This document shows positions 48,401 through 60,848 of a DNA stretch of 64,000 nt, piece after piece. The notes under the pieces are model-generated. The model worked only from the letters and a program-made list of their open reading frames with translations. It did not search any database and was not told where the DNA came from. The stretch covers positions 620,001 through 684,000 of the forward strand of contig NC_058141.1 in NCBI RefSeq assembly GCF_011075055.1. Direction: 5' to 3'. The stretch comes from Mangifera indica. Lineage: Eukaryota; Streptophyta; Magnoliopsida; Sapindales; Anacardiaceae. Position 1 is the first letter of the stretch. Each line of letters begins with the position of its first letter. The position numbers and the translations under genes were made by a program.

Positions 48401-49480
48401 GGTCACTTTTGTATTCAACTCTACAAATTTGCTTCTATCTCCTGTCATGTGGTTACTTGCGCCGTTGTCGAGATACCACGTGACATTTTTTTCTATGGAC
48501 CCATCCTTTTGAGAAAGCAAAAGAGTATCACCTTCCACCTCCTTATGCTCGATAAAATTCGTCTCCTCATCACAACTCTTAGTTTGACATTCCCAAGAAT
48601 AGTGACCTTTCTTCCCACATGCATAGCACTCTACTTGGCTTTTATCTTTTCTCCAATTATTATTTCTTCCTCGTCCACGACCTCTTTGAGAACTTCTATT
48701 TTCACGTTCTTGAAATGAATTTTGCTCACCTTTTCCTTGACCACAACCACGACTTCGTCCACAACCTCGGCTTCTACCACGACCTCGACCTCTTCCTCCT
48801 CTGTCATTTCCCTTAGGATTAAAGGAAAATTTTGCTTGCAAAACTTGCTCCATTGGTTCTTATTGGGTCCTCTTCATTCTCTCTTCATGTGCTAACAACG
48901 ATCCATGTAACTCGTCGATGGTCATAGACTCTATGTCCTTCGATTCTTCAATCGCCACCACCACATAAGTGAATTTTGCGTTAAGAGAGCGCAAAATCTT
49001 CTCTACTACTCTTACATCTTCCATCTTTTCATTGAGCCGCTTCATTTGATTCACCACTGCCAATACTCGAGTAAAATAATCTGTTATGGACTCATTCTCC
49101 TTCATCAAAATCGACTCAAACTCAGCCCTTAGAGTTTGGAGTCGCACCTTCTTCACTCTATCAACTCCGACCACGGAATTCTTTAGAATTTCCCATGCAT
49201 CCTTGGCTCTTGTCGCATTGGCTATCTTCTCGAACATGTCATCATCTATCCCTTGATGAATAATTGAGAGTGCACTTTGATCTTTCTTCTTTGTTCGCTG
49301 CCAAGCTTCTAGTGCAGCCACAGTTGCAGTATTCTCGTCTGCGAGATCTTCATATCCTTTCTCGACAATGTCCCATAAGCCATGAGACCCAATTATGGCC
49401 TTCATGCGTAGCGCCCATTGATCATAGTTTGTTTTGGTCAATTGTGGGTATTGGAAAGTGATATTAGTTTTGGTCGTCAT
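45377..49480 (-). pseudogene. Copia-1 gag-pol polyprotein, three nonsense codons
   Basis: One frame starts at the Met at 49480. Domains: gag ([11 protein letters not shown]...), CCHC zinc knuckle CYACGKKGHYSWEC (about 48630), protease DNGAS (about 48470), GAG-pre-integrase, integrase with H-D-V-C-G-P, RTDR and PQQNGVAERKN (about 47960-47560), RT with YVDD (about 46400) and RNase H (about 45930-45600). In-frame stops: TAA 48860-48862, TAG 47429-47431, TAG 47420-47422. No frameshift is seen. RTDRVGEF has Val where Gly is usual. The last codons lie in the 3' LTR. Confidence 0.92.
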
Positions 49481-49489
49481 TTTAACAAG

Positions 49490-49501
49490 GCTCTGATACC
49501 A
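49490..49501 (-). other. Copia-1 primer binding site
   Basis: Minus-strand TGGTATCAGAGC, three bases inside the 5' LTR; initiator Met-tRNA type. Confidence 0.9.
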
Positions 49502-49504
49502 ATT

Positions 49505-49937
49505 TGTTGGAAGCTATGGTGAGTTACAAGTATGGATTCTTAACACAAATGAGGAAGAAGGAAAAAGTTAACTTCAAAGCTTTTATTTCTATATATTCAC
49601 TTCATAAATCCACACACATAACAACTGATTACAAGTCTTTTTATATACCTAAACATCAGCTATTAACCAAAAAAAACGTGCAGAACAGAATTCTAAACAG
49701 CAGACGTTATTTCTGCGCAACCTTCAATAAAATAGCTATAACTTTCTTTAGAAAACTCCAATGAACCTGAAACTTGCGCCATTTAAAACTAGACTTAATA
49801 AGCTTTAAATCCATATTTGATTCACCCAAAACGGCATCCGTTTGCCTTCCCAAAACGTCCCTTACATTCAACGCACGTTTCTGCCCACTGCTGAAGATGA
49901 GAAGTCAAGTTTAATTTTTTCTGAAAAATTCTCAACA
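49505..49937 (-). repeat. Copia-1 5' LTR
   Basis: 433 bp, no difference from 45014-45446 found by eye. Confidence 0.95.
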
Positions 49938-49942
49938 GTTAC

Positions 49943-50439
49943 TACAAGTAAAACCCACATTACAGTAAGTCACTCCAATCCATGAATTATAGATTAGAGT
50001 AACAGGCTAAGAACGTCTTAACCACTAAAGTACATTTGGAAAAGGTCTATAATGTGGATGTGAGGCCCTGTCCCTCGTATGAGATCAATGATGGGTTACA
50101 AGATAACCTACCTAAACCCCATGTTGTCATCACAAATCTCTTTAAAAATTCACTTTTCATATCTGTACTTCCGAAATTCGAGTAACCTCTAAATCGTCAC
50201 TATGCAACAAACATGGTGGTGTCAGGGAGAAGGACCAAAGTGTGAACTCTCCAAAAATTTGAGGAAAAACAGAATAAATCTTTGAAAGAGAGGAATGTGC
50301 AAGTTGGGACATTCTCAACTCTTGAATTCAAGAGACGGTGTTGTATGACAAAGAAAGAGTAGGAATCGATTTATGGAGACAACTATATTTGGAGAATAAA
50401 CTACTGATTTTTTTTTCTTCCTTTGTCCTCTCTGATCTT
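49943..50439. other. Spacer, continuation of the site split by copia-1
   Basis: Matches 30896-31420. Short decayed frames only. Confidence 0.45.
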
Positions 50440-51402
50440 TCCTTTAATCTTTTTGTTGTCACAAATATCGGTTCTTGCCTCTCGTTTCCCTGAGCTGAAA
50501 ACACTAAGAAATTGTGATCTGCTGCCTTCCAGTTGGATCTCTGCAGCCTGGTATTGTTGTTTAACTTAATTTATGCCCCCTACCTCTATTATTCTCTTTT
50601 GTTTACCTTATAAACTAATGGTATTGACAAAAAATTTTTAGGTATCCAATCTACAGAATACCAACATTAAAAGATCTGGACGCATGCTTTTTGGCAAATC
50701 ATTCTCTCCGTACTCGAGCAGGAGGTAAATGTAATACTTCACTGTTTTTCCCATCTATTTTAATTTACTTTTTCGTGATTTTTGTATTATGAGAATACAA
50801 TGGGTCTTTATGTCCACTGTTGTACGCTTTGGTATTCTGTGTGTTAATTTATTTAGATGGAGAAATTGTTTGGTCATTAAATTTAATAATGCATGTGTGC
50901 GTTTTTGTTGTTATTTTAATCTTACGTTTCGAAATATAGCTATGGACCATTTAGTATGGAACATTTTCTTTCCTAGTCCTCTAGTATTAGAAAGGGTGAA
51001 AAAGTGTTGTAGTTGGGGTTGAATAAGAAGCTCTCGTGCATTTAAACTATTTCACTTCTATTTTGTCTGTTCTCTGTTTAGTATTACGATTTATTCCTGA
51101 AATATTACTGTCAAATGAAGATTTTTTGAAATTTTGATGGTTCTGATTTATCATATCTTACTTTCGCAGTTCCACAAAGTGAACAAGCTCCAGCTGCGAT
51201 ATATCCCAACGAGATTAATGGTGTTTCTATGATGTCTGTACCTGTTTTTGGTCTTGCATCAAACAAGTTTAAGGGATCGCTATGGACCCCTACTGGGGGA
51301 TGTGAGCGGCAATTAGTGAACTTCCTCTTGCAGGCTGCTGATGATTGGTTGAGACTGCTTCAAGTTGATCACCCAGATTTCATATTTTTCTGCCGCAGAT
51401 GA
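50440..51402 (+). pseudogene. DUF789-like gene, 3' part, second copy
   Basis: Exons about 50451-50550, 50642-50724 and 51170-51402 encode the same DUF789 words as 31420-32310. Here all visible splice sites are intact, including CGCAG before the last exon, and the three exons join in phase. Upstream exons are not recognisable and the first exon has no clear acceptor, so the gene appears 5'-truncated. Small differences include Pro to Arg just before the AGG at the second donor. Confidence 0.7.
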
Positions 51403-52307
51403 CGCTGGATTACAGCTGCGATTGTAATGCTGCAACCATTCCAGAAACCACCATCCAAGCTTATCTTGTTTGTGAAGAGGTGACTGTGAGTTGAAGTCAC
51501 CTTAATTTGTGTAAATTTAAGATCACAAGTTGAGTTTGGGGTGATTACGGTGTTTGATATCCTGTTAATAAATTACTAATTACTTGAAATGAAAATGAGG
51601 TAAAAAGAAAGATGAAGAAGAGAATGCATGTAACAGTATGAACACTTCGAAATGGAAGGAGATCAACCGCAATAAGGCTTGAATTAATAGTTTGGAGAAG
51701 CTGCTGAATTTCTGAGCTAGTAAACGAGGCGAAGATGTGGTCTGGCTTGCTGTATCAGTGTGAGCAAGTTTCTTTTTGTTCTTTTCTATACGGACATCAA
51801 ATATCTATATCTATGTCCATCTCCAAGCCCATATCTCTGAATGTCAGGTTTAGAAACCAGGCTCTCTTTATGCCCTGAAGATTAGGATATGATAATTTAC
51901 CTAACGACATTTTAAGGGGATTTTGATTTTGACAGGGAGGTTATGTAAGTCTCTAGTTTGAGCAACCCCAAAATTGTAATAATTTTTTTTATGTTTACTT
52001 GGGAACCCTTGCCGGAAAACCGTAGGAGCCTGCAGTCACCTAAATCTGCAACTGTAAACTTGACAAATTAGAGGTAAACTTTATTGTGGTACATGACACT
52101 ATGGTCATTCGAACCCTAAACGTTTGCAAATGACCTTTGACCACTTAGGACAACCCCTAGAGTCCATATTTGTACTAGTTACTAGCTCTGAAAACCATTA
52201 TTTCTATCAATTGATGATTAGGTTAGCTTCATGGCTCCTTTGGTGCTTGAAGTTATATATTTCAAATGCACATGTTTCTACTTGAAGAGTATGTATTTGA
52301 TTTTAAG
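51403..52307. other. Region 3' of the DUF789 relic, second copy, no gene seen
   Basis: Matches 32311-33222 with small indels. Confidence 0.45.
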
Positions 52308-52612
52308 TAGGGCTTAATTTGGTTAAGTAGGGCTTAATTTGGTTAAGTCTAGTTCAAACAAGGTCTAGTTTGAGATTGACTTGAATATAAGAGTAAGAGT
52401 CAGCTCGAGATTGGTTTGAGATTAACAAAATGAGGTTAAATTTGGTTCAAAAGCAATTTTATTTTTAGATTTAATTCGAGTTGATTTGAACTCAAATGTT
52501 TTGATTGGTTTGACTTTGGATTATTTTATGAAAACGAGTTCAATTTTTTGTTCTAACTTGATTCGTTTGATTTGAAATTAAATTTAAGTAGCATCGAACG
52601 AATCCAATCCTA
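52308..52612. mobile_element. Probable hAT-type MITE, second copy
   Basis: Copy of 33223-33507 with a 20-bp tandem duplication near its left end (GGTTAAGTAGGGCTTAATTT repeated, about 52300-52340). Confidence 0.5.
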
Positions 52613-52620
52613 ATTGTAAC

Positions 52621-53508
52621 CATGCAAATATTTTGTTTCTGCCTTTTGTAGAGAACTTAAGGATATGTTTGTTTCTGCCTTTTGTAGAGAATTTATCTAG
52701 GTCAGGCTAATCGAAGGTATCGTGGTCCAACAGTCTAGCTATTCAGGCGGACCCACTTTTCAATAATTCTAAGAATTTTGGGTCCTACTTTGGTCAAAGA
52801 ATATGATCAATTACTTACAAGTCTATTCTTATACTTATAAAGATAATTTAAGTGACAAATGACAAAATAATAAGATTTTAAACATGAGAGTGAGAGTTTA
52901 AATAATCTCCAACGATATTTCAAAATTAAACTTTTAACTTATCTGATGTAATAATTATAATATTAGTCATTAAACTCAAAGTTTTATCCATTTAATTTGA
53001 TCAATTCTTTTCAAAGAGGTGGTCCAATTTAACTAAAATTTCATCATTATTGAAAAAAAATTCCCTTTGATATATAGGTTGCTTTAATTTTTTATTATAA
53101 CAAAATGAAATATTTTAATAAAATTATATTATTTTAAAAGATTTTTAATATAAAGTATTACCATGTTTGATAAAATTACAATAAATAAAAAATAAATAAT
53201 TATTATATTTAATTAATAAAAATAATATTGATTTAATATATTATTTTATTTAAATATCTTTAAAAGATTTTATTATATATTTTTTTTAAAATATTCTTCA
53301 TATTAATAATATATTAGATTTTTTATATTATCAAATTATGAATTTAATTAATAAAATTATTTTTTAGGTTGTCACGAGTAAATTTTGAATAATACTATAT
53401 ATGCATATTTAGTTTTTCAATTCAATAGATTAAATTTTCAAATTTTCCTAATGACGAAACCAAACTTCTAAATTATCCTATTAAAAAAACTAAACTTTTA
53501 TTAATTAT
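52621..53508. other. AT-rich spacer, no gene seen
   Basis: Copy of 33516 to about 34610, lacking about 130 bp near 53400 that are present at about 34290-34500. Confidence 0.5.
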
Positions 53509-53695
53509 TGTTGAGTTGTATATGAGTTGTATCTCTAAATTAGGAATGATATAATTAGGAATAATTAAGGAGATTATATCTTAGTAAAACTAGGAAAGTA
53601 CATATACTATTTCCTAATCTAGGATTTAGAAATTCATATAAGTATTGATGTAAATTCACTTTTCAATAGATAATATTTTTCTCAAGGTTATTTCA
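53509..53695 (+). repeat. Copia-2 5' LTR
   Basis: 187 bp; about 5% different from the 3' LTR by eye. Confidence 0.9.
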
Positions 53696-54233
53696 TATGG
53701 TATCAGAGCCAATTTTTTTTCCAATAACCTTGATTTATTTTCCGGTGGAGTCTACATTCTTTTCCGGCGTTCTTTTCCAACCACCGTGTTTCTGTCCTTT
53801 TTCGGTGGTCGTGTCTACACCATTGTGATCGGTACAACTTCACCGACAATCCCCTGAAAAGAGAGCCGCCATCTGTCGATTCACGTGCCGTCACGCGCCA
53901 AGCAGACTTCTGACTACCTCCATCGTCGATTTGTTTCTCCGACAAGCATGCATCAACACTGCGTCTTCCAGTCCTCTCAAAAGACACTGGCGAGTTAGTT
54001 TGTGGTAACTTCATCGTCATCGGTCATCGGAATCGACGTCACGCTATGGTTGTTTCTGTCACGGATCGTCATCCCCGATCTACTTTCCCGGCGCGCGTTA
54101 GACTACACTACTGGCACTGTTGAACTCGAAAGATTCCGACGAGTAATCACCTCATAGTCTCTTCGCTGTTTATCGCCGTCGTCGTTTGCCGGAACAGTCC
54201 AACAGTGTTGAATTTGCTATTTTTCTTTTATTA

Positions 54234-57200
54234 ATGGCCAGTGAAGGATCTTCAAAATCAGGTGCATTTACTCCATTTCTCTCCCTTCCTGTTATTACTA
54301 CTGAAAAATTATTAGGAAGTGTTAATTATACGTCATGGGCTGCATCTATAAAGTTATGGTTTATAGGACAAGGTTTAGAAGACCATTTGACCGTTCGAGC
54401 TATTGATTTGACAGAAACTGATATAAATAAGGCTAGTTGGGTCAAAACTGATGCGTTATTGTGTAGTCTGTTATGACAATCTATTGATCCATCTCTCTAC
54501 CCTATTTACAAAGCTTATAGAACATGTGTTGATATTTGGAATCAAGCTAAATTGCTTTACACTAATGATGTTCAACGGTAATATTCGGTTGTCTCTAATA
54601 TGGTTAATCTGAAACAACAAGATATCAGTATACTAGACTTCCTGGGGCGGATGTCATCTTTAAAAGCTAAATTTAATGTTATTTTACCTGTCGGGAAGAG
54701 TGTAGCTGAGGATTTGGCATAACGTGACAAGTTTTTTATGGTCTTAACTCTCACCGCAATTAATCCAGATCTTGCTCCTGTTAGAGATCAAATCTTGGGA
54801 AGTGCAACCATTCCAACATTGGATGATGTATTTGCCCGTCTGCTCAGAGTTTCCTCTACCACAAGACCCACTGTTACAGATTCTACTACCCTAGTCTCTC
54901 GATCTTCAAACCACTCTAGAGAGTTAAGTGACCGTAGGAATAGAGGCGGTCGTCCAAGATGCAGTTACTGTAATAGATGGGGGCATACTCGAGACAAATA
55001 TTATAAGCTACATGGGAGACCTACACACAATGTCAATGTTGCACAATCAGTCCCTCAATCAACTCCTTTTGATCATCATTCAGAGATTTCAGCAAGACAG
55101 TCTCAATCAGTTCCTCAGTCAGTTACTCTCATTGGAGCTGATTATGAAGAATACCTTCAGTACCAAGCGACAAAACAGTCATCTCAATCCTCTGTTGCTT
55201 CCTTTGCCCAGTCTGGTAATTCGATCGCTTGCCTATCTCAATCCTCCACTCTAGGACCTTGGGTCCTAGATTCAAATGCCTCTGATCATATTTCTGGTAA
55301 CTCTAGTTTATTTTCACATTTTAATCATTCCAAATCTTTTTCTTCTATCACACTAGCGGATGGCACAAAATCTATAGTTAAAGCCGTAGGACATGCTAAT
55401 CTATTACCAAATCTCTCTTTAGATTCTGTTCTTTATCTTCCTAATTACCCATTTAATTTCGTTTCAATTAGTAAATTAACACGAGCCTTGAATTGTTCCA
55501 TTACATTTACTAATGATGCCTTTGTTATACAGGATCGAAGTTCGGGCAAGACGATTGGCACAGGATGTGAGTCACAAGGGCTTTATCACTTATCCCTTCC
55601 TTCTTTCGCTGCTTGCACTACTATTGAGTCTCCAACTCTTCTTCATAATCGTTTGGGGCATCCTAGTTTCTCCAAGCTTCAGAAGATAGTCCTTTATTTA
55701 TCTAGTTTGTCATCTTTTGAGTGTGAGTCTTGTCAACTTGGGAAACAGTCTCGTAGTTCCTTCCCAAGGCGTGTCAATAATCGAGTTTTGTCTCCTTTTG
55801 AGTTAGTTTACTCCGATGTGTGGGGTCCTTGTCGACTCAAGTCTACTTTAAATTTTCAATATTTTGTGACATTCATTGATGATTATTCGCGTTGCACATG
55901 GATATTTTTAATGAAAAGTCGATCTGAGTTATTTTCTCATTTTCAATCATTTTATGTCGAAGTTAAAACACAGTTTAATTCTTCTATATGCACTTTACGT
56001 AGTGATAATGCAAGTGAATATTTTTCCACTTCTTTCACAAATTTCATGTCTTCTCAATGGATTCTTCACCAGTCTCCTTGTGCTTACACCCCACAACAAA
56101 ATGGGGTTGTTGAGCGCAAAAATAGACACCTTATTGAAACAACTCGTATATTATTATTACATTCACATGCTCCTCTACATTTTTGGGCTGATGCAGTTCT
56201 CATTACTTGCTATCTCATTAATCGGATGCCCTCCTCAGTATTGCGAAATTAGATTCCACATTCAATTCTCTTCCCTACTGGCCCTTTATACATTATCCCT
56301 CCACATGTCTTTGGTTGCACATGTTTTGTACATAACCTTTCCCCAGGTCTTGATAAACTATCTGCTCGGTCTATCAAATGTATATTTTTTTGTTACTCTC
56401 GTCTCCAGAAAGGTTATAAATGTTACTCTCCTACGACACGTCGTTATTTTATATCTACTAGTGTTACTTTCTTTGAGTCCTCTCCTTACTTCTCTTCATC
56501 TGAAACCCAATCTTCTGTCACTGAGAGTCTTCCATTACCTACTTTTATTCCTATTTTCGATGTTCATCCTACAATCGTCCCACAGTCTACCCTCACATAA
56601 GATTTAGCACCTGTTTCCCTGATTATTGACTCTCTTGTAGGTACTGATATCACTTCTATTGCTCCAACGGCTCCTGTTGACTCACTTCCTGCTGTCGCAT
56701 CTAGCCCGACTGAGGTCCTACATCCTGATGACCAATTTCCTATTGCTATCCGTAAAGCTGTAAGATCCTCTCGTAACCCTCATCATATTTATACTTTTCT
56801 TAGTTATCACCGTTTATCCTCACCATATTATGCCTTTGTGTCCTCTTTATCCTCCATTTCAGTTCCTAAATCTATTCGTGAGGCTCTTTCTAATCCAGGT
56901 TGGAGGCAAGCAATGGTGGATGAAATGATTGCGTTATATCATAATGGTACTTGGGAATTGGTGAAATTACCTCCGAGTCATTCCACTATCGGCTGTCGTT
57001 GGGTTTACACAGTCAAGACTGGTCCTAATGGTACTATTGATCGTCTCAAAGCCCGGTTGGTTACTAAAGGTTATACTCAGGTCTATGGTTTGGATTATGG
57101 TGACACATTTTCTCCAGTGGCTAAGATGTCCTCCGTTCGGTTATTCTTATCTATGGCTGTCATTCGTCATTAGCCCTTGTTTCAGTTAGACATCAAAAAT

Positions 57201-58403
57201 GTCTTTGTTCATGGTGAGCTTCAGGAGGAGATATATATGGAGCAACCGTCTGGTTTTGTTGCTCAGGGGGAGTCTGATTTGGTTTGTAAACTTCGACGCT
57301 CACTATATGGCCTAAAACAATCTCCACGTGCCTAGTTTGGACGCTTTAGTACAGTTATTCAAGAATTTGGTATGACTCGATGTGAGTCGGATCATTCTGT
57401 ATTTTACAGACACACGTCGCGAGGAAAGTGCATTTATCTAGTTGTTTATGTCGACGATATTGTTATCACTGGTGATGATCAGGAGGGTATCGATCAATTA
57501 AAACAACATCTGTTTAATCATTTCCAGACCAAAGAATTGGGAACACTTAAATACTTTCTTGGGATAAAAGTTGCTCAGTCTAAGACAGGTATTATTATCT
57601 CTTAGAGGAAGTATGCTTTGGGTATTTTAGAGGAGACTGGGATGTTGGATTGCAAACCTATTGATTCTCCTATGAACCCTAATACTAGACTTGTGCTAGA
57701 ACAAGGGAAGCCACTTGTAGACCCTGGGAAATATCGGAGGTTAGTAGGTAAACTCAACTATTTGACTATCACAAGACCAGATATCTCTTTTCCAGTTAGT
57801 GTTGTCAGTCAATTTCTTCAGTCTCCATGCGATTCTCATTGGGATGCAGCTATTCGGATCCTAAGATACATTAAGAAAGCACCAGGAAAAGGATTACTTT
57901 ATAAAGATAAAGGTCATACTCAGATTGTTGGATATTCTAATGTTGATTAGGTAGGATCTCCGTCTGATAGGCGCTCGACTTCTGGATATTGTATTCTTGT
58001 TAGTGGTAACTTGGTTTCATGGAAAAGTAAAAAGCAAGATGTTGTGGCTAGATCAAGTGCAGAGGCAGAATATCGCGCTATGACATTGGCTACCTGTGAG
58101 CTTGTATGGTTGAAACAATTGGTTCAAGAGTTAAAATTTGCAGATATATCACAAATGAAGCTATTGTGTGATAACCAGGCAGCACTTCATATTGCTTCTA
58201 ATCTAGTATTCCATGAGAGAACGAAACATATAGAAATAGATTGTCATTTCATTCGAGAAAAGATTTTATCAGGGTGTATAACTACCAACCATGTCAGCTC
58301 CGATGATCAGCTTGCAGATATCCTTACTAAGTCTCTTAGGAGTCCTCGTATTGAATTCATTTGTAACAAGCTTGGTGCATATGATTTGTATGCTCCAGCT
58401 TAA
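54234..58403 (+). pseudogene. Copia-2 gag-pol polyprotein, nine nonsense codons, no frameshift
   Basis: A single frame can be followed from the Met at 54234 to the stop at 58401. Domains: gag (NYTSWAASIKLW), zinc knuckle CSYCNRWGHTRDKYYK with the last Cys lost (about 54960), protease DSNAS (about 55270; usual DSGAS), integrase (SDVWGPC, FIDDYSR, PQQNGVVERKN; 55815-56120), RT with YVDD (about 57450) and RNase H ending in LADILTKSL (about 58315). In-frame stops begin at 54474, 54579, 54720, 56250, 56598, 57171, 57333, 57603 and 57948. Confidence 0.92.
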
Positions 58404-58410
58404 GGGGGAG

Positions 58411-58597
58411 TGTTGAGTTGTATATGAGTTGTATCTCTAAATTAAGAAGGATATAATTGGGAATAATTAAGAAGATTGTATCTTAGTAAAACCGGGAAAG
58501 TATATATACTATTTCCTAATCTAGGATTTAGAAATTCATATAAGTATTGATGTACATTCACTTTTCAATAGATAATATTTTTCTCAAGATTATTTCA
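58411..58597 (+). repeat. Copia-2 3' LTR
   Basis: 187 bp, TGTTGAGTTG to TTATTTCA, directly after the polypurine tract. Confidence 0.9.
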
Positions 58598-58602
58598 TAA
58601 TT

Positions 58603-59024
58603 ACTAAAGATATCAAATTTACTTAAAAAACAAAATAAAACAAATAATTCTAATTATATTTGTTTAATATTTTAATAAAACATATTAAAAGTTTTATTAT
58701 TATATAAAAAAATTGAAAATTTGATTTTATTAATAAAATTTTTTTAAAAATTCTACATTTTCAATAAAAAATTGAAACATTTAATAAAAATAAAATAACA
58801 GTTTAATACATCCATGAGCTGTTGTCGGATAATTTTAATGATTTATTATTTAGAATTAAAAGAAAAAACCATAGAGGTATAATGGTCACTGACACACCAA
58901 ATCTAAACCTCCACAAATATCAAATTAAGACAATAATTAAAAGTCCGATCCAAATCCCGTTCAAACGGAAACAAATCTCTGCAGAGCAGGATTCGAAAAA
59001 AGCTGTCTCAAAAAATAACAAAAA
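58603..59024. other. AT-rich spacer, right side of the copia-2 site
   Basis: Matches 34617-35031. No gene. Confidence 0.45.
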
Positions 59025-59150
59025 ATGAAAAAATTCATGGGTATGTGAGTCTCCATTTTAGCTGTAGTTACCTTTCTTCATCTCTTAGCCTTCGTCTTCG
59101 CCGTCGGAGCAGAACGACATCGCAGCACTGTAGCATCTCATCTCTTACAT
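59025..59150 (+). pseudogene. DUF1218-like first exon, second copy, with nonsense codon
   Basis: Matches 35032-35150, including the hydrophobic LAVVTFLHLLAFVFAVG stretch, but TGA replaces the Ser codon (TCA in copy 1) about seven codons in, and an Arg codon becomes His. Confidence 0.5.
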
Positions 59151-59219
59151 CTTTTTTCCTTTTTTTTTTAACGTTTTCCGAAAAAAACATTTAAGTGATT
59201 ACAATTTTTGTAATCACTT

Positions 59220-59534
59220 AAATGTTATTTTCGATTACGACCTTCACTGTTACATTACGACCATCATGTAACTTGCCTTTGTAAACACGTCCATATCCTC
59301 CTGGGCCTACTTTACGTTTGAATGAATTGGTTATAATTTTAACATCAGAATAATTGTATCTTTTAGGCCCAAGTGATCCATGTTCCTTAAAAATTTCTTG
59401 ATGTTTTGGTGACTCTTAGTTTTCTTGTTCCAAAAGACGATTGAAGTATATGGTGATGATTTGCAAATGCAAAAGGCTACAACTATCAACATTCCAAATA
59501 TAGTGACTGATATAGCTAAAGCTTATTGAAGAAA
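59220..59534 (-). pseudogene. B4: fragment of a type-B kinase exon
   Basis: Matches the first 90 or so codons of the B kinase exon (compare 35226-35520), with GPGGYGRVYKG. A one-base deletion near 59384 (ATGTTCC for ATGGTTCC) breaks the frame. It is joined to the same hairpin as B3, so both descend from one rearranged ancestor. Confidence 0.85.
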
Positions 59535-59854
59535 AGGAGTAGTTAGAACATACAGATGGAAATTGTTATGACAAATTTTAATGGTTTAGAGGTGATAATT
59601 CAAACTTTTGTATAGATTTTAGCCTCTTTATCATATCTTAGACTGTTGAGTTGAAGGTTGTGAGAGCTTCTGAAAAATTAATTCCATTGATGATATCAAG
59701 CTTCGTAGAAAACTAGAGTAAAAGCAAAGAATAAGAAATGTTTGACCCAAGTCCGTACAATTACTAAAACATTTACAAAACTCACGGTAAAGTTAGCATG
59801 CCCATGCACTTGATTGTTGAACCGTGACTCCACGTCCTTCATTCGATTTAATTA

Positions 59855-60598
59855 GGCCAAAGGATTGCTTCACCCCCAAGTTTTAGTGCATTCTTAAAGT
59901 CACACTGATAGAGTTTAAAAAACTCAAAATCCCACCCATGGACTAAGTTCTGTAAAAAAAAGTAAGGGTAAAATTGTTATTTTATTAATTATATTAAAAA
60001 TAAATTAAAATTCATTATGTTCCCCCCTATAGTTTTAAAAACTAACAAATTTATCAATGTTTAAAATTTTTAACTTTCAAAAATAATTTCCCCCGCTTCC
60101 CCCCCCCCCCCCCCCCCCCTCCCAAAAAAAAGACCTAGGGTTTATTCTATAAAGGCTCTCCAACCACCAAAGAAAGAGTTTCAACCCACCATCTCACTAA
60201 CCACCTTTGAAGCTTCCAAATGACCCACTGGAGACTCATCTTCATCGATTCTAGTCTGGAATCAATGAAGATTTCATCGACTCAAACGAATCAGCATGTC
60301 TTCATCGCCTCTTCTTCCACCGAAGAGTGAAGATTTGATGGTCGATGAGTAGTGGGTTGAAGTTTTGTCGTCAATTACCAAAGATGGTGGTTGGAGAACA
60401 TAAATAATCCCTGGGTATAGGGGGGGCGGGCGGGACTTTTAAAAGTTAGAAAACTTTTAAATAGGGGTGAAGTTGTTAGTTTTTAAAATTGTGGGAAGAA
60501 AATTTAATGAATTTTATATTTTTTTAATATAATTGATGAAATAATGATTTTACCCTTTTTTTTTTTAAATGAAAGTTAACTAATGGGTGAGACTTTGG
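59855..60598. mobile_element. MULE-type element, third copy, right end missing
   Basis: Left TIR GGCCAAAGGATTGCTTCACC and left ATTTAATTA (59846-59854) are present. The right TIR stops at about 60598 and is replaced by unrelated spacer, and the middle has lost about 60 bp. Contains C and G homopolymers. Confidence 0.75.
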
Positions 60599-60848
60599 GT
60601 TTTATTGTCTTGGAAGTTGACAAGTGAACTTGTTATATTCGATTGAATGAGTTTATTTACTTGTTTTGATATCAACTGCTTTGTAATTTATAAATTGGTT
60701 GACAATATATTCATGAATGTCTGATACCAATATCAATGTAAATGTGTTGTTGAATTGTTGAGCGATGCACTTTCAAAATTTTTTGTTGATTGAATTGTTG
60801 ATATATATTGTGTTTGAAATTGATTTGGTTGTGTACCACGATTTCATG
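60599..60848. other. Spacer with a scrap of type-A ectodomain
   Basis: About 40 bp at the left match the ectodomain fragment at 23085-23112; the remainder matches 23110-23268. No gene. Confidence 0.45.

Larger units (their letters stand above)
45014..49937 (-). mobile_element. Ty1/copia LTR retrotransposon, copia-1, complete
   Basis: Two 433-bp LTRs (45014-45446, 49505-49937) appear identical. Target duplication GTTAC is at 45009-45013 and 49938-49942; the empty site is readable at about 30895. On the minus strand: initiator Met-tRNA primer site at 49490-49501, gag, zinc knuckle, protease, integrase, RT, RNase H (the copia order), and an ACAGGGGGG polypurine tract next to the 3' LTR (45447-45455). 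It inserted very recently, after the unit duplication. The reading frame has three in-frame stops. Confidence 0.96.
53509..58597 (+). mobile_element. Ty1/copia LTR retrotransposon, copia-2, complete but old
   Basis: Two 187-bp LTRs (53509-53695, 58411-58597), TGTTGAGTTG to TTATTTCA, differ at about 10 sites. Primer site TGGTATCAGAGC at 53698-53709, polypurine tract AAGGGGGAG at 58402-58410. Flanks read TAATTAT on the left and TAATTAC on the right; the empty site at about 34611 reads TAATTAC once, so the duplication is about 5-6 bp with one ambiguous base. Order is gag, zinc knuckle, protease, integrase, RT, RNase H. A leader of about 525 bp separates the primer site from gag. Confidence 0.93.

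Noticed and set aside
53703..54020. 105-codon minus-strand frame in the copia-2 leader
   Set aside because: Lies in the untranslated leader between the primer site and gag; no motif.
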